A stretch of DNA of 64,000 bases from an uncultured bacterium (GCA_943788505.1 CALSQR010000002.1:1-64000); one strand, 5' to 3'. Shown: positions 36,694-46,139, counted from the stretch's first letter. The notes: generated by a model from the letters alone, not told the origin. Translations and numbers: made by a program.

Positions 36694-37617
36694 CTAGCGA
36701 GACCATGGCTCCACTTTCTGAACTCCTCGAGCCCCCAAATCAAGACCTACCCTCTTGATTATGCCGGTAAGTTCACGCTCTGTGTACGCATCAATGAGGC
36801 GCCCGGGCGGACGAATATATTGCGTCGAGATAACGCCCCGTTTCTGGTATATAAACTTTCGATACGCCAGTCCGATTTTGGGCTGAAACTCGTATCGAAT
36901 AAGCGGTATGTATCTATCAAATATTGCCGCAGCCAACTCCTCATCCCCCGCACGGAACGCATTGTAGATGCCAACAAGTACCTCAGGAAAGGCGAATCCA
37001 GTCATAATTCCGTTCGCACCGCGTTGCAATTCCTCCAAGAAGTATTCTCCTCCAAGCCCGCCAAAAATGCCAAAATCTGACGCAGCTTCTTTACGGATCG
37101 CAGTGAGTTTGTCCAGCACAGGAAGCTCTTCGAGCTTGATATACTGCACGCCGGGGATCTCGTGCGACATCCTAACAATCAGGCTGGCCGATAAAATCGT
37201 CCCAAATGATTCGGGGAAATCATGGATAATAACTGGAATATCCACGGCATCAGCCACTCCTGCGTAGTGCTGGAACAGAGGTTCATCTGCCTGAATGCCG
37301 ATTGGAGCAACGAATACTGCAGAAGCACCCAATTCTTGCGCTTCGCGAGCTTGCTCAATCGCACCGGCCGTTCCGAAAGCACGTACACCCACCCAGGTCG
37401 GAATATGCCCACCTGTCTGTTCGACAACCGTTCTCACGACAAGCTTTCGTTCAGACTCAGCCATCTTGTGCGCTTCTCCCATAAAGCCGAGAATCGAAAC
37501 GCCATGGACACCGACTTCCATTTCGAAATCGATCAATCGACGCATACTTGCCTCGTCAACAGCGCCAGTATCCGTAAAAGGGGTTGGAAGAATAGGAAGG
37601 ACTCCCTGGAAGTTCAT
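36694..37617 (-). CDS. DapA/NanA superfamily aldolase or lyase
   Basis: 307 residues, TIM barrel. 'GVLPILPTPFTDTGAVDEASMRRLIDF' is the family start, the substrate loop is 'ILGFMGEAHKM' (GTTGE in true DapA), and the Schiff-base lysine is in 'QYIKLEELP'. The Tyr of DapA's catalytic triad ('YNVP') is replaced in 'IIHDFPE', so this is not dihydrodipicolinate synthase but a related lyase acting on a keto acid. The last gene of the minus-strand cluster beginning at 48481; it would process a carbon skeleton released upstream (inference). Confidence 0.85.
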   Translation of the reverse strand: MNFQGVLPILPTPFTDTGAVDEASMRRLIDFEMEVGVHGVSILGFMGEAHKMAESERKLVVRTVVEQTGGHIPTWVGVRAFGTAGAIEQAREAQELGASAVFVAPIGIQADEPLFQHYAGVADAVDIPVIIHDFPESFGTILSASLIVRMSHEIPGVQYIKLEELPVLDKLTAIRKEAASDFGIFGGLGGEYFLEELQRGANGIMTGFAFPEVLVGIYNAFRAGDEELAAAIFDRYIPLIRYEFQPKIGLAYRKFIYQKRGVISTQYIRPPGRLIDAYTERELTGIIKRVGLDLGARGVQKVEPWSR

Positions 37618-37667
37618 GGTGTGCTTTGATTTACTAGTTTCACTGTGATGAAATATACCCTAAAGGC

Positions 37668-39029
37668 TCACGTCGGACGAACAAATTGTCCTGCACCCGC
37701 AGTTGCGGAGACTACTCCCTCAGAATACACGGAAAGACCTCTTACCCATGTAGACTCGACCCGACCAGAAACGGTCATGCCCACATATGGGCTCGCGCCT
37801 ACCGCATAGTGCAAGGCTTCGTCGTCTACTATCCACGTCGCATCCGGATTGAATACAACGAAGTCTGCATCAGCTCCCTCTTGCAAACGCCCCTTCTGGC
37901 TAAAACCAAAAACATCAGCTGGACCGGAACAGACTAATTCAAGGAACCTGGAGAGGGAAAGACGTCCAGTAGCTACTCCCGCGCTATACAGAAGCGCCCC
38001 GAGAGTTTCTACGCCAGGAATGCCAGCGTAGGCATCAAAAATGTCAGAGGTCTCTTTGCGAAAAAGCGGATATGGAGAGTGGTCAGAGGTCACAATATCG
38101 ATCCGACCATCAATCAGGCGCTCCCAAAGCCCATCGACATCCTGCTGCGTTCTAAGTGGCGGATTACATTTCATTCGCCCTCCGTGTTCAGCTAGCGCCT
38201 CTTGAGAAAGGAGTAAGTATTGTAGACAAGTTTCTCCCGTGGTTTTGACTCCCTGAGAGCGATTCCAATTTATGAGATCGAAGGTTCGAGGAATCGTTCC
38301 GTGCACCATGTGAAGATGCGCGCCTGTCCAGTAGGCGAACTCCAATAGTCGCCCCGCAGCTTCCGCCTCCGCAACCGGGGGGCGACTTAAGGCATGGTCA
38401 ATTGGGGCGATTCGTCCAGTGGAGCGGAATCTGGCTGACTCGGCGAAGATGATTTCCTGGTTCTCCTGATGGGCTGCAACTGGTCTTCCAGTCCGAGCAA
38501 TCTCGCGAAATGCATCTACAAATCGATCATCGGAAATTCGAGGAAACCTGATTGGATCTACCTCGATAGTGGACACCTTGAAACCGGCAGCCCCACCATT
38601 GGCCAACAGCGCTATCTGGTCTAATGGTCCAGAAGCAGGAAATGTGACATACAGTCCAACATCAATGACCGCCTCCTTCGATATGTCTCTTATTTTTGTT
38701 TCAAGTCGTTCGAGGGTGTTGACGGGACGAGCGGGCTTATCAAAAGGCATATCGATCAACGTAGTCGTACCTCCTGCCGCTGCCGCCGTTGTCGTCGCCG
38801 TGATGCCTTCATCCACACAGGATCGGCAATGCACGTGGGCATCAACAAATCCAGGAAGTATGAGCTTTTCACCAGCATTGATTTCCTTCCGCCCAAAAAT
38901 GGGTGTTTTTGAAATCATCGCAATTTTCCCTGCCCGGATTCCCATCCATCGATGGGGAGGTTGATCTGCCCCCGCAATAGCCAGCCGCCCATACACGACC
39001 AAGTCGTACGTCGAATCACTAGTCATCAT
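37668..39029 (-). CDS. Dihydroorotase/allantoinase/hydantoinase-like cyclic amidohydrolase
   Basis: 453 residues, TIM barrel with complete binuclear metal site: 'GFVDAHVHCRS' (HxH), carboxylated Lys in 'GAAGFKVST', His in 'VAAHQENQE', His in 'HLHMVHGTI' and Asp in 'IVTSDHSPY'. These residues define the cyclic-amide hydrolases that open hydantoin, dihydropyrimidine, allantoin or dihydroorotate rings. 'AGGTTTLIDMPF' is closest to allantoinase and hydantoinase. Neighbours lack other pyrimidine or purine genes, so the substrate is a transported cyclic amide (inference). Confidence 0.88.
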   Translation of the reverse strand: MMTSDSTYDLVVYGRLAIAGADQPPHRWMGIRAGKIAMISKTPIFGRKEINAGEKLILPGFVDAHVHCRSCVDEGITATTTAAAAGGTTTLIDMPFDKPARPVNTLERLETKIRDISKEAVIDVGLYVTFPASGPLDQIALLANGGAAGFKVSTIEVDPIRFPRISDDRFVDAFREIARTGRPVAAHQENQEIIFAESARFRSTGRIAPIDHALSRPPVAEAEAAGRLLEFAYWTGAHLHMVHGTIPRTFDLINWNRSQGVKTTGETCLQYLLLSQEALAEHGGRMKCNPPLRTQQDVDGLWERLIDGRIDIVTSDHSPYPLFRKETSDIFDAYAGIPGVETLGALLYSAGVATGRLSLSRFLELVCSGPADVFGFSQKGRLQEGADADFVVFNPDATWIVDDEALHYAVGASPYVGMTVSGRVESTWVRGLSVYSEGVVSATAGAGQFVRPT

Positions 39030-39061
39030 AATTTTCTTTTCATCGTGAGCATGTATTGCAC

Positions 39062-39772
39062 TTAATCGATGGAATCTGTGCTAGTAAGCACTTTTTCCTC
39101 CAACTCGTCCCACTCTTGGATGATTGCTCGGGCAAAATCAGTGGCGAGGTATCCCAGATCATATATAGGCGTGGGAAGGGCCTCGCGAACCCGATTAAGT
39201 ATGCTACGTGAGTATCCTACGTAATCGAGTACAAACGCGTTAGCATCCTGACCTGCGGCCAATGAAATAAGCCATTGATCTGCTGGACTCTTTATCGGAC
39301 GAGCTTGCATCGAGCGTACAGAAACCTCAAATCCTGCATTCTGCCACTTTCTCTTTGCTGGATCGACTTGCTCATCAAAAGGGACAACAACCATGAGACG
39401 TTCGTATCCCTTACTGATGAAAACATCACATGCGTGCTCAAATGGTCGTATTAACGCCCCTTCACTTTTAAGGGTCGGAAATTCTCCAGCGCATAGAACT
39501 ATATGCAACTGCACCTTTTCTTCGTTCTCATCAATATTGGCTTGCAAAAGAGGAGCTAGAAAGGCTGCATCAACTTCTACTCGCGTGCCATCTGAGAGTC
39601 GCGTTTCAAGGGGAAACCCAGATGTCGAACACGGAGGTATTTCGGTTAGGGAAAGACCGTTCAAAGCTCCTGTGACGACGATATCAGGAACGCCGAGCGC
39701 AGAAACCAGGAATGGTGTCAAATCAGGACGCGGGGTCTGGCCAATGGTATGAAGTGCAACTGAAACAGACAT
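39062..39772 (-). CDS. AroM family protein
   Basis: 236 residues from the ATG at 39772, sharing one base with the stop of the upstream gene; a longer start at 39808 would sit inside that gene. 'ALHTIGQTPRPDLTPFL' is the AroM signature; 'LHIVLCAGEFP' and 'VVPFDEQ' follow. AroM is a small family of unknown function whose fold resembles Asp/Glu and hydantoin racemases (as I remember). In a cluster with a hydantoinase-like enzyme, a racemase role is attractive but untested. Confidence 0.8.
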   Translation of the reverse strand: MSVSVALHTIGQTPRPDLTPFLVSALGVPDIVVTGALNGLSLTEIPPCSTSGFPLETRLSDGTRVEVDAAFLAPLLQANIDENEEKVQLHIVLCAGEFPTLKSEGALIRPFEHACDVFISKGYERLMVVVPFDEQVDPAKRKWQNAGFEVSVRSMQARPIKSPADQWLISLAAGQDANAFVLDYVGYSRSILNRVREALPTPIYDLGYLATDFARAIIQEWDELEEKVLTSTDSID

Positions 39773-41145
39773 CAGAATAACATGAGACCTCCTGTGCCCG
39801 GATCCCATTCATCAAGGACTGGACCAAGCGCCGTGAGACGAACTGGGTTGTACAAGAACAGCCACGGCGCATTTTTGCTCAATCGAGTATAGGCCGAACG
39901 ATAGAGAGTCTTTCTTGCAGAAAGATTGGGCGTCCCGCGGCCGCGGTCTACCAAGGCATCGAATTCAGTGTCGCAATACCCCATCCACCATGGGCCCGCA
40001 AACCCTGAATGGAATTTTTCTCGGTAGATCCTATAAGTACTAGCCGGGCTGGAGTCGAAGCAAGCCATATCGCCGATATGTCCATCGCGAATCCTTGTTG
40101 CATACCCCGGACGATCGCTATCCATCCGGATACGAGCGGAAAGCCCAATAGCCGCCAAATACTCAACAATACGCTCTGCCAAGGCTGGGGCTTCATCCGG
40201 GAGTACGGCCGGAATATCGATTAGCACTTCATCTGGCTGGACGGCACATTGTTGCAACTCTTTCCTCGCAGCCGCTGGATCGTATGGCCATGCCATGACC
40301 GAACGATCATATCCCAAGTGCCTGCTTGTGAGGGGACCAGCGAGGGGGTCGGCGGCGCCATTCATTACGTCTTTAATCAGCGTATCAACATCCACTGCCA
40401 TATTGATGGCCTTGCGTAGATGTAGATCTTGCATTTTAGCTGACTGCAGATTGAACATGAATGTGGCACATACAGATGTGCTACTGCGAACGATCCTTAC
40501 ATCTTCTGTATTCGCGTCCGCCACGGCAATCTTTGTAGCAGCATCGACGTCGCTTGACTGGACTCGTCCTAGACGCGACGATGGGTCTGGATCAGCGATC
40601 CATTCAATTCGCAGATCATCCGATGACAGTACAACGAGAGCATCGTCCATGCTTTCAATCCGGAAACGTCCAGTACCGATCAGAGCCTGTGGCAATGATT
40701 CGACAGACGATGCAGAGAGAATTGGGATTTCCGAGAGTAGGTCAAGCAGATCTGCCATCGGTTCAGGCGTTCTCAGCCTCACGTTTCCCTCTGAATCCGT
40801 ATCAATGACCGACTCAGCCAAATAACCGCGGATCACGCCTCTTGTACCCAATTCTCCGGGCAAGTCTTCGTCGCGCATCCTAGTCAATGAGAACACTACA
40901 TCTTCGGGAAGAAGCTTCTTTCCATTGTGGAAAGTAACATCGTCTCGAATACGAAACGTCCATTGCGTCGCGTCCTCTGATAACGTCCATGAGGATGCAA
41001 GAGCCGGCTGAAACGTTCCATCCTCCCTTACCCGCATGAGCGGATCAACTACATTTCCTAGGATCGACAGTCGTTCGGCATTATCACTCGTGATATGAGG
41101 ATCAGATATCCGGACATGCTCCTGTGCGATGCGAAGCGTTCTCAT
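39772..41145 (-). CDS. SBP_5-type solute-binding protein without a signal peptide
   Basis: 457 residues with the peptide/nickel-binding (SBP_bac_5) fold: 'LGNVVDPLMRVREDGTFQPALASSWTLSEDATQWTFRIRDDVTFHNGKKL' in order, 'VFSLTRMRD', 'FMFNLQSA', 'LHLRKAINMAVDVDTLI' and 'YDPAAARKEL'. It starts directly in the fold ('MRTLRIAQEHVRISDPH'), with no hydrophobic leader. The start ATG overlaps the DUF6282 stop (ATGA), so no earlier start is natural. It is therefore probably cytoplasmic, perhaps a ligand sensor or chaperone. It is shorter (457) than usual family members (about 500-540). Contrast the lipoprotein member at 46150-47670. Confidence 0.82.
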   Translation of the reverse strand: MRTLRIAQEHVRISDPHITSDNAERLSILGNVVDPLMRVREDGTFQPALASSWTLSEDATQWTFRIRDDVTFHNGKKLLPEDVVFSLTRMRDEDLPGELGTRGVIRGYLAESVIDTDSEGNVRLRTPEPMADLLDLLSEIPILSASSVESLPQALIGTGRFRIESMDDALVVLSSDDLRIEWIADPDPSSRLGRVQSSDVDAATKIAVADANTEDVRIVRSSTSVCATFMFNLQSAKMQDLHLRKAINMAVDVDTLIKDVMNGAADPLAGPLTSRHLGYDRSVMAWPYDPAAARKELQQCAVQPDEVLIDIPAVLPDEAPALAERIVEYLAAIGLSARIRMDSDRPGYATRIRDGHIGDMACFDSSPASTYRIYREKFHSGFAGPWWMGYCDTEFDALVDRGRGTPNLSARKTLYRSAYTRLSKNAPWLFLYNPVRLTALGPVLDEWDPGTGGLMLF

Positions 41146-42206
41146 GCCGTCAAAGCCGTTTCAACGGTGTCCTGTTCTGAAAGTGGCTCAAGTCCCAGCA
41201 GTCGTTCAGGATTGGTCTTGATCATCGTCCGGATGTCGTCGGCGGGTATTCCCAGATCCAACATGCATGCCACAAACTCCCTAAATCCTTCCACGGGGGT
41301 CGGCAGTGTATAAACCCCGAAATCTGTAGCCAAAATGCATTGCTCCGGCCCTAATTCCCTTATCTGCTCCGAGACTTTTTTAACACCACCATCTGGAGCG
41401 ACATCCATGCCCTCGTCAATTGACATGTACTCCCGCTCTACATAATAATGTGTTTTTGGAATTGGAGTTGTATGGGTATATGCGGCCAAGGTGTATTCGA
41501 TAAAGGCTCCTTTCGAAGCCATCCACTTGAGTTCATCCATTGTCGCAATCTTGGTGACAGACGAAGCGATCAATACTTTCTCTATACCATATTCTTCAGC
41601 CAACTCTACAAGCCGAAGTGCCTCGGGCACTGAAATATGTCCTGTGTTCAAATACACATGCGGGTGCTCGGCAATGAGTCGGAGAATCTCATCCAATTCA
41701 GGTGAAACGTCGCCTTCCACTGGTATGCGGATACAGCGATCCAATTCCTCCGTTTTGAACTGCGGATACAATTCGCTCAATGGGACGAATTTCCCATCCA
41801 CTATGTGTCCCTCCCTGGCGGCCTGGAAATACGTCGAATGAGCTCCGAAGCTTATGTATTTTGCTCCCGTTCCATAGAATAAGGCCGTTTTGACGGCTCT
41901 TGGATTCATACCCCCATACACGGTGTTCATGATTAGACCGCCGAAGGTCTCGAACGGACCGGGTTGGTCTCTCAGTACCCTGTTCACGATCCAAGATGTC
42001 CCGTTGGACATCTCAAAGACATCCATGTAGACAATAGCTCGCATTCCTGCCTCCCTGGCCTGCAGAGCGGCCTCCACAGGGTCGACACGGCGCGGGCTAG
42101 AAAAAATATGTGGACCTGCATGAACGTGGATGTCTATCGCACCCTTTAATAGTTCTTGCGAGAGCTCGAAAGAACGACCTGGCGGAAGAAGATGACTGGA
42201 TTGCAT
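41142..42206 (-). CDS. DUF6282-like amidohydrolase-superfamily protein
   Basis: 354 residues. 'GAIDIHVHAGPH' carries an HxH metal motif, then 'MRAIVYMDVFEMS', 'FGGLIMNTVYGG', 'HVYLNTGHISVPEALRL' (third His), 'GIEKVLIASSVTK' and 'QCILATDFGVYTLP' (Asp). This order matches DUF6282, a group of metal hydrolases of unknown specificity found beside transporters. It is coupled by a 4-base overlap to the next gene downstream. Confidence 0.82.
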   Translation of the reverse strand: MQSSHLLPPGRSFELSQELLKGAIDIHVHAGPHIFSSPRRVDPVEAALQAREAGMRAIVYMDVFEMSNGTSWIVNRVLRDQPGPFETFGGLIMNTVYGGMNPRAVKTALFYGTGAKYISFGAHSTYFQAAREGHIVDGKFVPLSELYPQFKTEELDRCIRIPVEGDVSPELDEILRLIAEHPHVYLNTGHISVPEALRLVELAEEYGIEKVLIASSVTKIATMDELKWMASKGAFIEYTLAAYTHTTPIPKTHYYVEREYMSIDEGMDVAPDGGVKKVSEQIRELGPEQCILATDFGVYTLPTPVEGFREFVACMLDLGIPADDIRTMIKTNPERLLGLEPLSEQDTVETALTA

Positions 42207-42298
42207 TCTTTATAACTTGATTGAATACGTCGATGAAGAACAAGATGGCAGAAATAGACGAGAGGCATTGAAGTAAGCAGCCGGCGACTATTTGAGAG

Positions 42299-43207
42299 CT
42301 ACAGTTGGCCGAGCCAGATCAAAAAACCATCCTTTTTGACAGGCATTCCGATATTCATATTCATGACTTTCGCGTCTTCAGGAGCTGTAACCTGTTGCAG
42401 CACATCACCAAAATAGTCCCTCACCACGCCGAGGTCTGCTCCTTTAGGCACGTCTTGTCCAACAGTGACCGTAGGAAAATAGATACCTTCCTGGTCCGCT
42501 GTCAGCCACCATCTGTCGCCTATGACGACCGGTTCTGGATAATCGATTGCTGGGCCTTCGAGGAATCCGAGCTCTTTCAAGACGTTAACGATGCCGCCAT
42601 ACATGATGGAGTCATCCCTATCGCCTATTTGGCCAACCTCCGGTGTTATCTCGGGGATACCGAGTTTGTCACACAATCCTTTTTTGGGCCATAGCCACCA
42701 AGCCGGACGAGCGCCTGTTGGGTCCGGTGGCGGCTCTCCTCGGTACGTTGAAAGCGATACGATACCTACTCCGAATGCGCGAGCCATGCGCATTGCTTGA
42801 GCCTCAGCCACCTCGTTGCCAATCAACCGTGAAATGACATATGGATGCATCAGCTCGGTAAATTCCCCACCGTGACAGTTGATGATGTACTGACTGCCGG
42901 TCGCGGCCTCCAGCATCATATCCGCAATTTCAGGATGAGTCGGAGCGAACTGTATCCAGTTCATGAGAGACTCTTCGTGCGTAGCCATGGAAATGACAAT
43001 TGTCCCTGCCACATCTTCCGGATCAGTCTCTCGAAAGAGACGCATTGCAGCCTCTATCCCAGCATATTCCGTCCCGTGCTGACCGCCAAATATGGTGATT
43101 TGCTCGCCGGGATTGACGCCGTGGATGACACCAATAGGCATACGGCGCTCGCCGCCATCCGTGGTTGTACGACGTAGAAAATAGGTCTTTTTTGTGCCTG
43201 CATTCAT
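42299..43207 (-). CDS. Succinylglutamate desuccinylase/aspartoacylase-like deacylase
   Basis: 302 residues, M14-type zinc hydrolase. Zinc ligands: His and Glu in 'FGGQHGTEYAGIEAA', His in 'IINCHGGEFTE'; catalytic Glu in 'ITPEVGQ'. The C-terminal part 'YPEPVVIGDRWWLTADQEGIYFPTV' and 'VPKGADLGVVRDYFGDVLQQV' is the usual beta-barrel extension. It would remove an acyl group from an amino acid or similar amide. It belongs to the same operon as the transporter permeases. A second, distinct member is at 62168-63142. Confidence 0.87.
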   Translation of the reverse strand: MNAGTKKTYFLRRTTTDGGERRMPIGVIHGVNPGEQITIFGGQHGTEYAGIEAAMRLFRETDPEDVAGTIVISMATHEESLMNWIQFAPTHPEIADMMLEAATGSQYIINCHGGEFTELMHPYVISRLIGNEVAEAQAMRMARAFGVGIVSLSTYRGEPPPDPTGARPAWWLWPKKGLCDKLGIPEITPEVGQIGDRDDSIMYGGIVNVLKELGFLEGPAIDYPEPVVIGDRWWLTADQEGIYFPTVTVGQDVPKGADLGVVRDYFGDVLQQVTAPEDAKVMNMNIGMPVKKDGFLIWLGQL

Positions 43208-43219
43208 GATTTAAAATCC

Positions 43220-44290
43220 TCAGACAAGGTTCTTGATGAGATCGACAAAGACTCGTTGACCATCCTTGCATCGATACAATCCAATGTCGGGATCAGTCAA
43301 GTCCCCTTCTGGGGTGAAGGAGATCTCGCCGAGAGCACCCGAATAGGTTCCGAAATTTTGCATCTCTCTAAGGACATCGCTCCGGGTTACCTGAGGAGCT
43401 CTTCGGATACATTCTAAAATCATATTGGCACAATCATAGGCTTCCGGAGCATATTGCGGAGCATCAAGCATCTTGGGATATCGCTCAGCAAAATCAACCA
43501 AGAACTGACGAGCCGATTGCTTGACCATCATGTCGATTCCAGCAAGCGAATGGTAGGGCGCTTCCTTGTCCCTGCTCGGCACTTCAAGAAACGCGTACGG
43601 CTTTAGGGCATCACTACCAAGGAATACGGCATCGACACCGCGTTCCCGCAAAATGTGAGTGATTATATGGGTCTGATTCCAGTAGACAGCAAAGTAGACT
43701 AGATCTGGTTTAGCCTCCACGACAGCATCGATTAGATCATCGTAATTGAGTCCCCTTTCCTTTTCGGTGTAGCCGAAGTGCAAGACAGGCGGTACGCCAA
43801 GTCGAGTGATTTCATCAGAAAATATCTTAGAAATCGGCTCCCCCCATGCAGAATCCTCATTGAGAATCGCAATCCGCTTTCCGCCGATGTAGTTCACAGC
43901 TGCCTGGCCTAATGCTCGGCCTTGAACTTCGTCGTTGGCTACGGTCCTGAAAAAATGTGTGTATCCCTTGTTACTGAGCAAAGGACTTGAAGCCTCTGAA
44001 CTCATTTGAAGAATACCGGCATCGGCATACACATCTTGCGAAATAACCGCCATGGCACTGTTCGTTGGGCCTAGTACTGCGATTGCATCTTTACGAGCCA
44101 CGAAATCAGCTGCTGCTTTTCTTGAAATGTCTCGGTCTTTACCGTTGACGATCACCTCGAGTTTGACGTCAACTGGGAGATTTCCTGCAGCATTTGCTTG
44201 ATCGATCGCCATCTCCGCGGCACACCAACCAGCTACGGAATAAACGTCATCATTGGACAATTCAAATCCGATTGTTACGGAGTCAGGCAT
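43220..44290 (-). CDS. LivK-like (Peripla_BP_6) ligand-binding protein without a signal peptide
   Basis: 356 residues. Type I periplasmic-binding-protein fold with 'VTIGFELSNDDVYSVAGWCAAEMAIDQANAAG', 'KDAIAVLGPTNSAMAVISQDVYADAGI', 'NEDSAWGEPISKIF' and 'YAPEAYDCANMILECI'. The protein starts inside the first strand (MPDSVTIGF), and TAA lies in frame only nine codons upstream, so no leader can be added. Related LivK-type proteins work as cytoplasmic sensors (AmiC of Pseudomonas); this one may do the same. No LivH/M/F/G genes are present. Last gene after the permeases, 90 bases downstream of dppC. Confidence 0.85.
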   Translation of the reverse strand: MPDSVTIGFELSNDDVYSVAGWCAAEMAIDQANAAGNLPVDVKLEVIVNGKDRDISRKAAADFVARKDAIAVLGPTNSAMAVISQDVYADAGILQMSSEASSPLLSNKGYTHFFRTVANDEVQGRALGQAAVNYIGGKRIAILNEDSAWGEPISKIFSDEITRLGVPPVLHFGYTEKERGLNYDDLIDAVVEAKPDLVYFAVYWNQTHIITHILRERGVDAVFLGSDALKPYAFLEVPSRDKEAPYHSLAGIDMMVKQSARQFLVDFAERYPKMLDAPQYAPEAYDCANMILECIRRAPQVTRSDVLREMQNFGTYSGALGEISFTPEGDLTDPDIGLYRCKDGQRVFVDLIKNLV

Positions 44291-44380
44291 AGTGGATGCG
44301 GGTTTAACGGGGAAAAATTATGGGGAAATCAAAGTAGTTGAATAATATCCGGATAACCACCGGATTTACTGATAGTACGT

Positions 44381-45247
44381 CTAATCTCCAATACGCGGAT
44401 CATAGACATCTCTAAGCCAATCCCCAAGCATGTTGACAGAGTAGACGGAAAGCATTAGAGCAATGCCTGGTAGCGTCGAAACCCACCAAGCGATTCGAAG
44501 ATAATTCCTGCCCTCACCTAGCATACCACCCCAGGTGGGGGTACTTGGCGGGACGCCGACACCTAGAAAACTCAAGGATGCCTCATTTATAATGTTTGTC
44601 GCCAAGGCAAAACTGGCTACGACAATCAATGGGTTGATAATGTTTGGAACTACATGGCGCCACATTATCGTCCAGTCACGCAGTCCTAGAGCCTCAGCAG
44701 CTGTTATGTATTCCTGGTTACAGACCTGAAGCGTTTGCCCTCTTGCAACACGGCAGAATGGTGCCCATGTGGCTATGCTCAGAACAATAACGACGTTCAT
44801 CATACTGGGACCCACTAAGGCCATAATGGCCACAGCAAGCAAAATGGAAGGAAAAGCCAGCTGAATGTCCACAAGTCGCATGATTACTGTTTCCACCCAC
44901 CCCCGGAAATAGCCGGCTATCAAACCCAGCACCGAACCGAATATGCCTCCAAGAAGCACGGTGGCTACCCCTACAAACAAAGAAACACGAGCACCATGAA
45001 TGATCCGGCTTAAGACATCTCGACCCACGTTATCCGTGCCCAAGACATGATCACTCGATCCACCATCCATCCAAGAAGGAGGCGTCAGACGAGTTCTAAT
45101 ATCGATCGCACCGGGATCCACTGGTGAAACCCACGGAGCAAATAGAGCAAGCAAGAGCATCAAGCCCAGAATTGAGACTGATACCAATGCCACCGGAGAT
45201 CTTACTAAACGTCTTCGCAGATCATTCATGACGGATTCTTGGGTCAA
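44381..45247 (-). CDS. dppC: Dipeptide-type ABC transporter permease (DppC-like)
   Basis: 288 residues, about six TM helices. The N-terminal cytoplasmic helix and TM1 'LVSVSILGLMLLLALFAPWV' are followed by 'GTDNVGRDVLSRIIHGARVSLFVG', typical of DppC, and the EAA loop 'AAEALGLRDWTIMWRHVVPN'. 'EASLSFLGVGVPP' ends the conserved core. It overlaps dppB by 26 bases. Confidence 0.93.
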   Translation of the reverse strand: MTQESVMNDLRRRLVRSPVALVSVSILGLMLLLALFAPWVSPVDPGAIDIRTRLTPPSWMDGGSSDHVLGTDNVGRDVLSRIIHGARVSLFVGVATVLLGGIFGSVLGLIAGYFRGWVETVIMRLVDIQLAFPSILLAVAIMALVGPSMMNVVIVLSIATWAPFCRVARGQTLQVCNQEYITAAEALGLRDWTIMWRHVVPNIINPLIVVASFALATNIINEASLSFLGVGVPPSTPTWGGMLGEGRNYLRIAWWVSTLPGIALMLSVYSVNMLGDWLRDVYDPRIGD

Positions 45248-46139
45248 TGAACGAGTAGCTTAGATCCACAACTAAGTTGACTAGGACAAATACTAACGCT
45301 CCAAAGGTAATCACGCCCTGAACGAGGGGAAGGTCTCGGGCCTGAATCGCCTGAAGGGTCAGCCGACCTATTCCAGGCCATGCAAATACCGTTTCCGTGA
45401 TCAAGGCACCTCCAAGCAGGCCACCAATCTCAAGTCCAAGCAACGTGATCACAGGAATCAGTGCGTTACGAAGGGCGTGAACGTAATAGATCCGCCAATT
45501 GGGAAGCCCCTTTGCTCGGGCCGTCCGGATGTAGTCCTGCCCAAGAACATCAAGCATGGAGGAACGCACTAAACGGGCGATGCGAGCAGTAGAAAACGTA
45601 GCAAGAGTGATGGCTGGAAGAAGTAGATGCAGGAAGGTGCCTCGTCCAGAAACAGGAAGCCATCTCAACCATACTCCGAAGACTAATATCAGCATGATTC
45701 CTAGCCAAAAAGTCGGTACGGATTGAGCAAACAAGGCACCGCTCATCGCGACTCGGTCTGCTAGGGAATTACGCTTAACGGCCGATAGTACCCCGATCGG
45801 GATCGAAATGAAGACGATCAAAAAGAGGGCAGCTGCCGTCAGCTCAAGGGTAGCCGGAAACCGCTGCAGGATGAGATCCATAACTGGGATTTGCTGCCGT
45901 ACCGATACACCAAAATCTCCTTGAGGCAGCCCAGCTAAAAAATCACCGTATTGAACTAGAAGAGGCCGGTCGTATCCCATCGCCTCCCGGAATGAGGCGA
46001 TTTGCTCACTGGTCCAGTGGTCCCCGATCATTAAAGTTGCAGGATCACCTGAGAGAAAGGTCAATGCAAACGCAATCGTCGCCACCGCCCACAAAATGAA
46101 GACGGCCATGAGTAAACGCTTGGCGACGTATTTCAACAT
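45222..46139 (-). CDS. dppB: Dipeptide-type ABC transporter permease (DppB-like)
   Basis: 305 residues, six TM helices. 'KYVAKRLLMAVFILWAVATIAFALTFLSGDPA' is the DppB N terminus, 'GLPQGDFGVSVRQQIPV' the periplasmic loop, and 'YIRTARAKGLPNWRIYYVHALRNALIPVI' (in parts) the EAA loop that docks on the ATPases. It begins 11 bases after the binding protein gene stops, so binding protein, DppB and DppC are one unit. Confidence 0.94.
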   Translation of the reverse strand: MLKYVAKRLLMAVFILWAVATIAFALTFLSGDPATLMIGDHWTSEQIASFREAMGYDRPLLVQYGDFLAGLPQGDFGVSVRQQIPVMDLILQRFPATLELTAAALFLIVFISIPIGVLSAVKRNSLADRVAMSGALFAQSVPTFWLGIMLILVFGVWLRWLPVSGRGTFLHLLLPAITLATFSTARIARLVRSSMLDVLGQDYIRTARAKGLPNWRIYYVHALRNALIPVITLLGLEIGGLLGGALITETVFAWPGIGRLTLQAIQARDLPLVQGVITFGALVFVLVNLVVDLSYSFIDPRIRHE

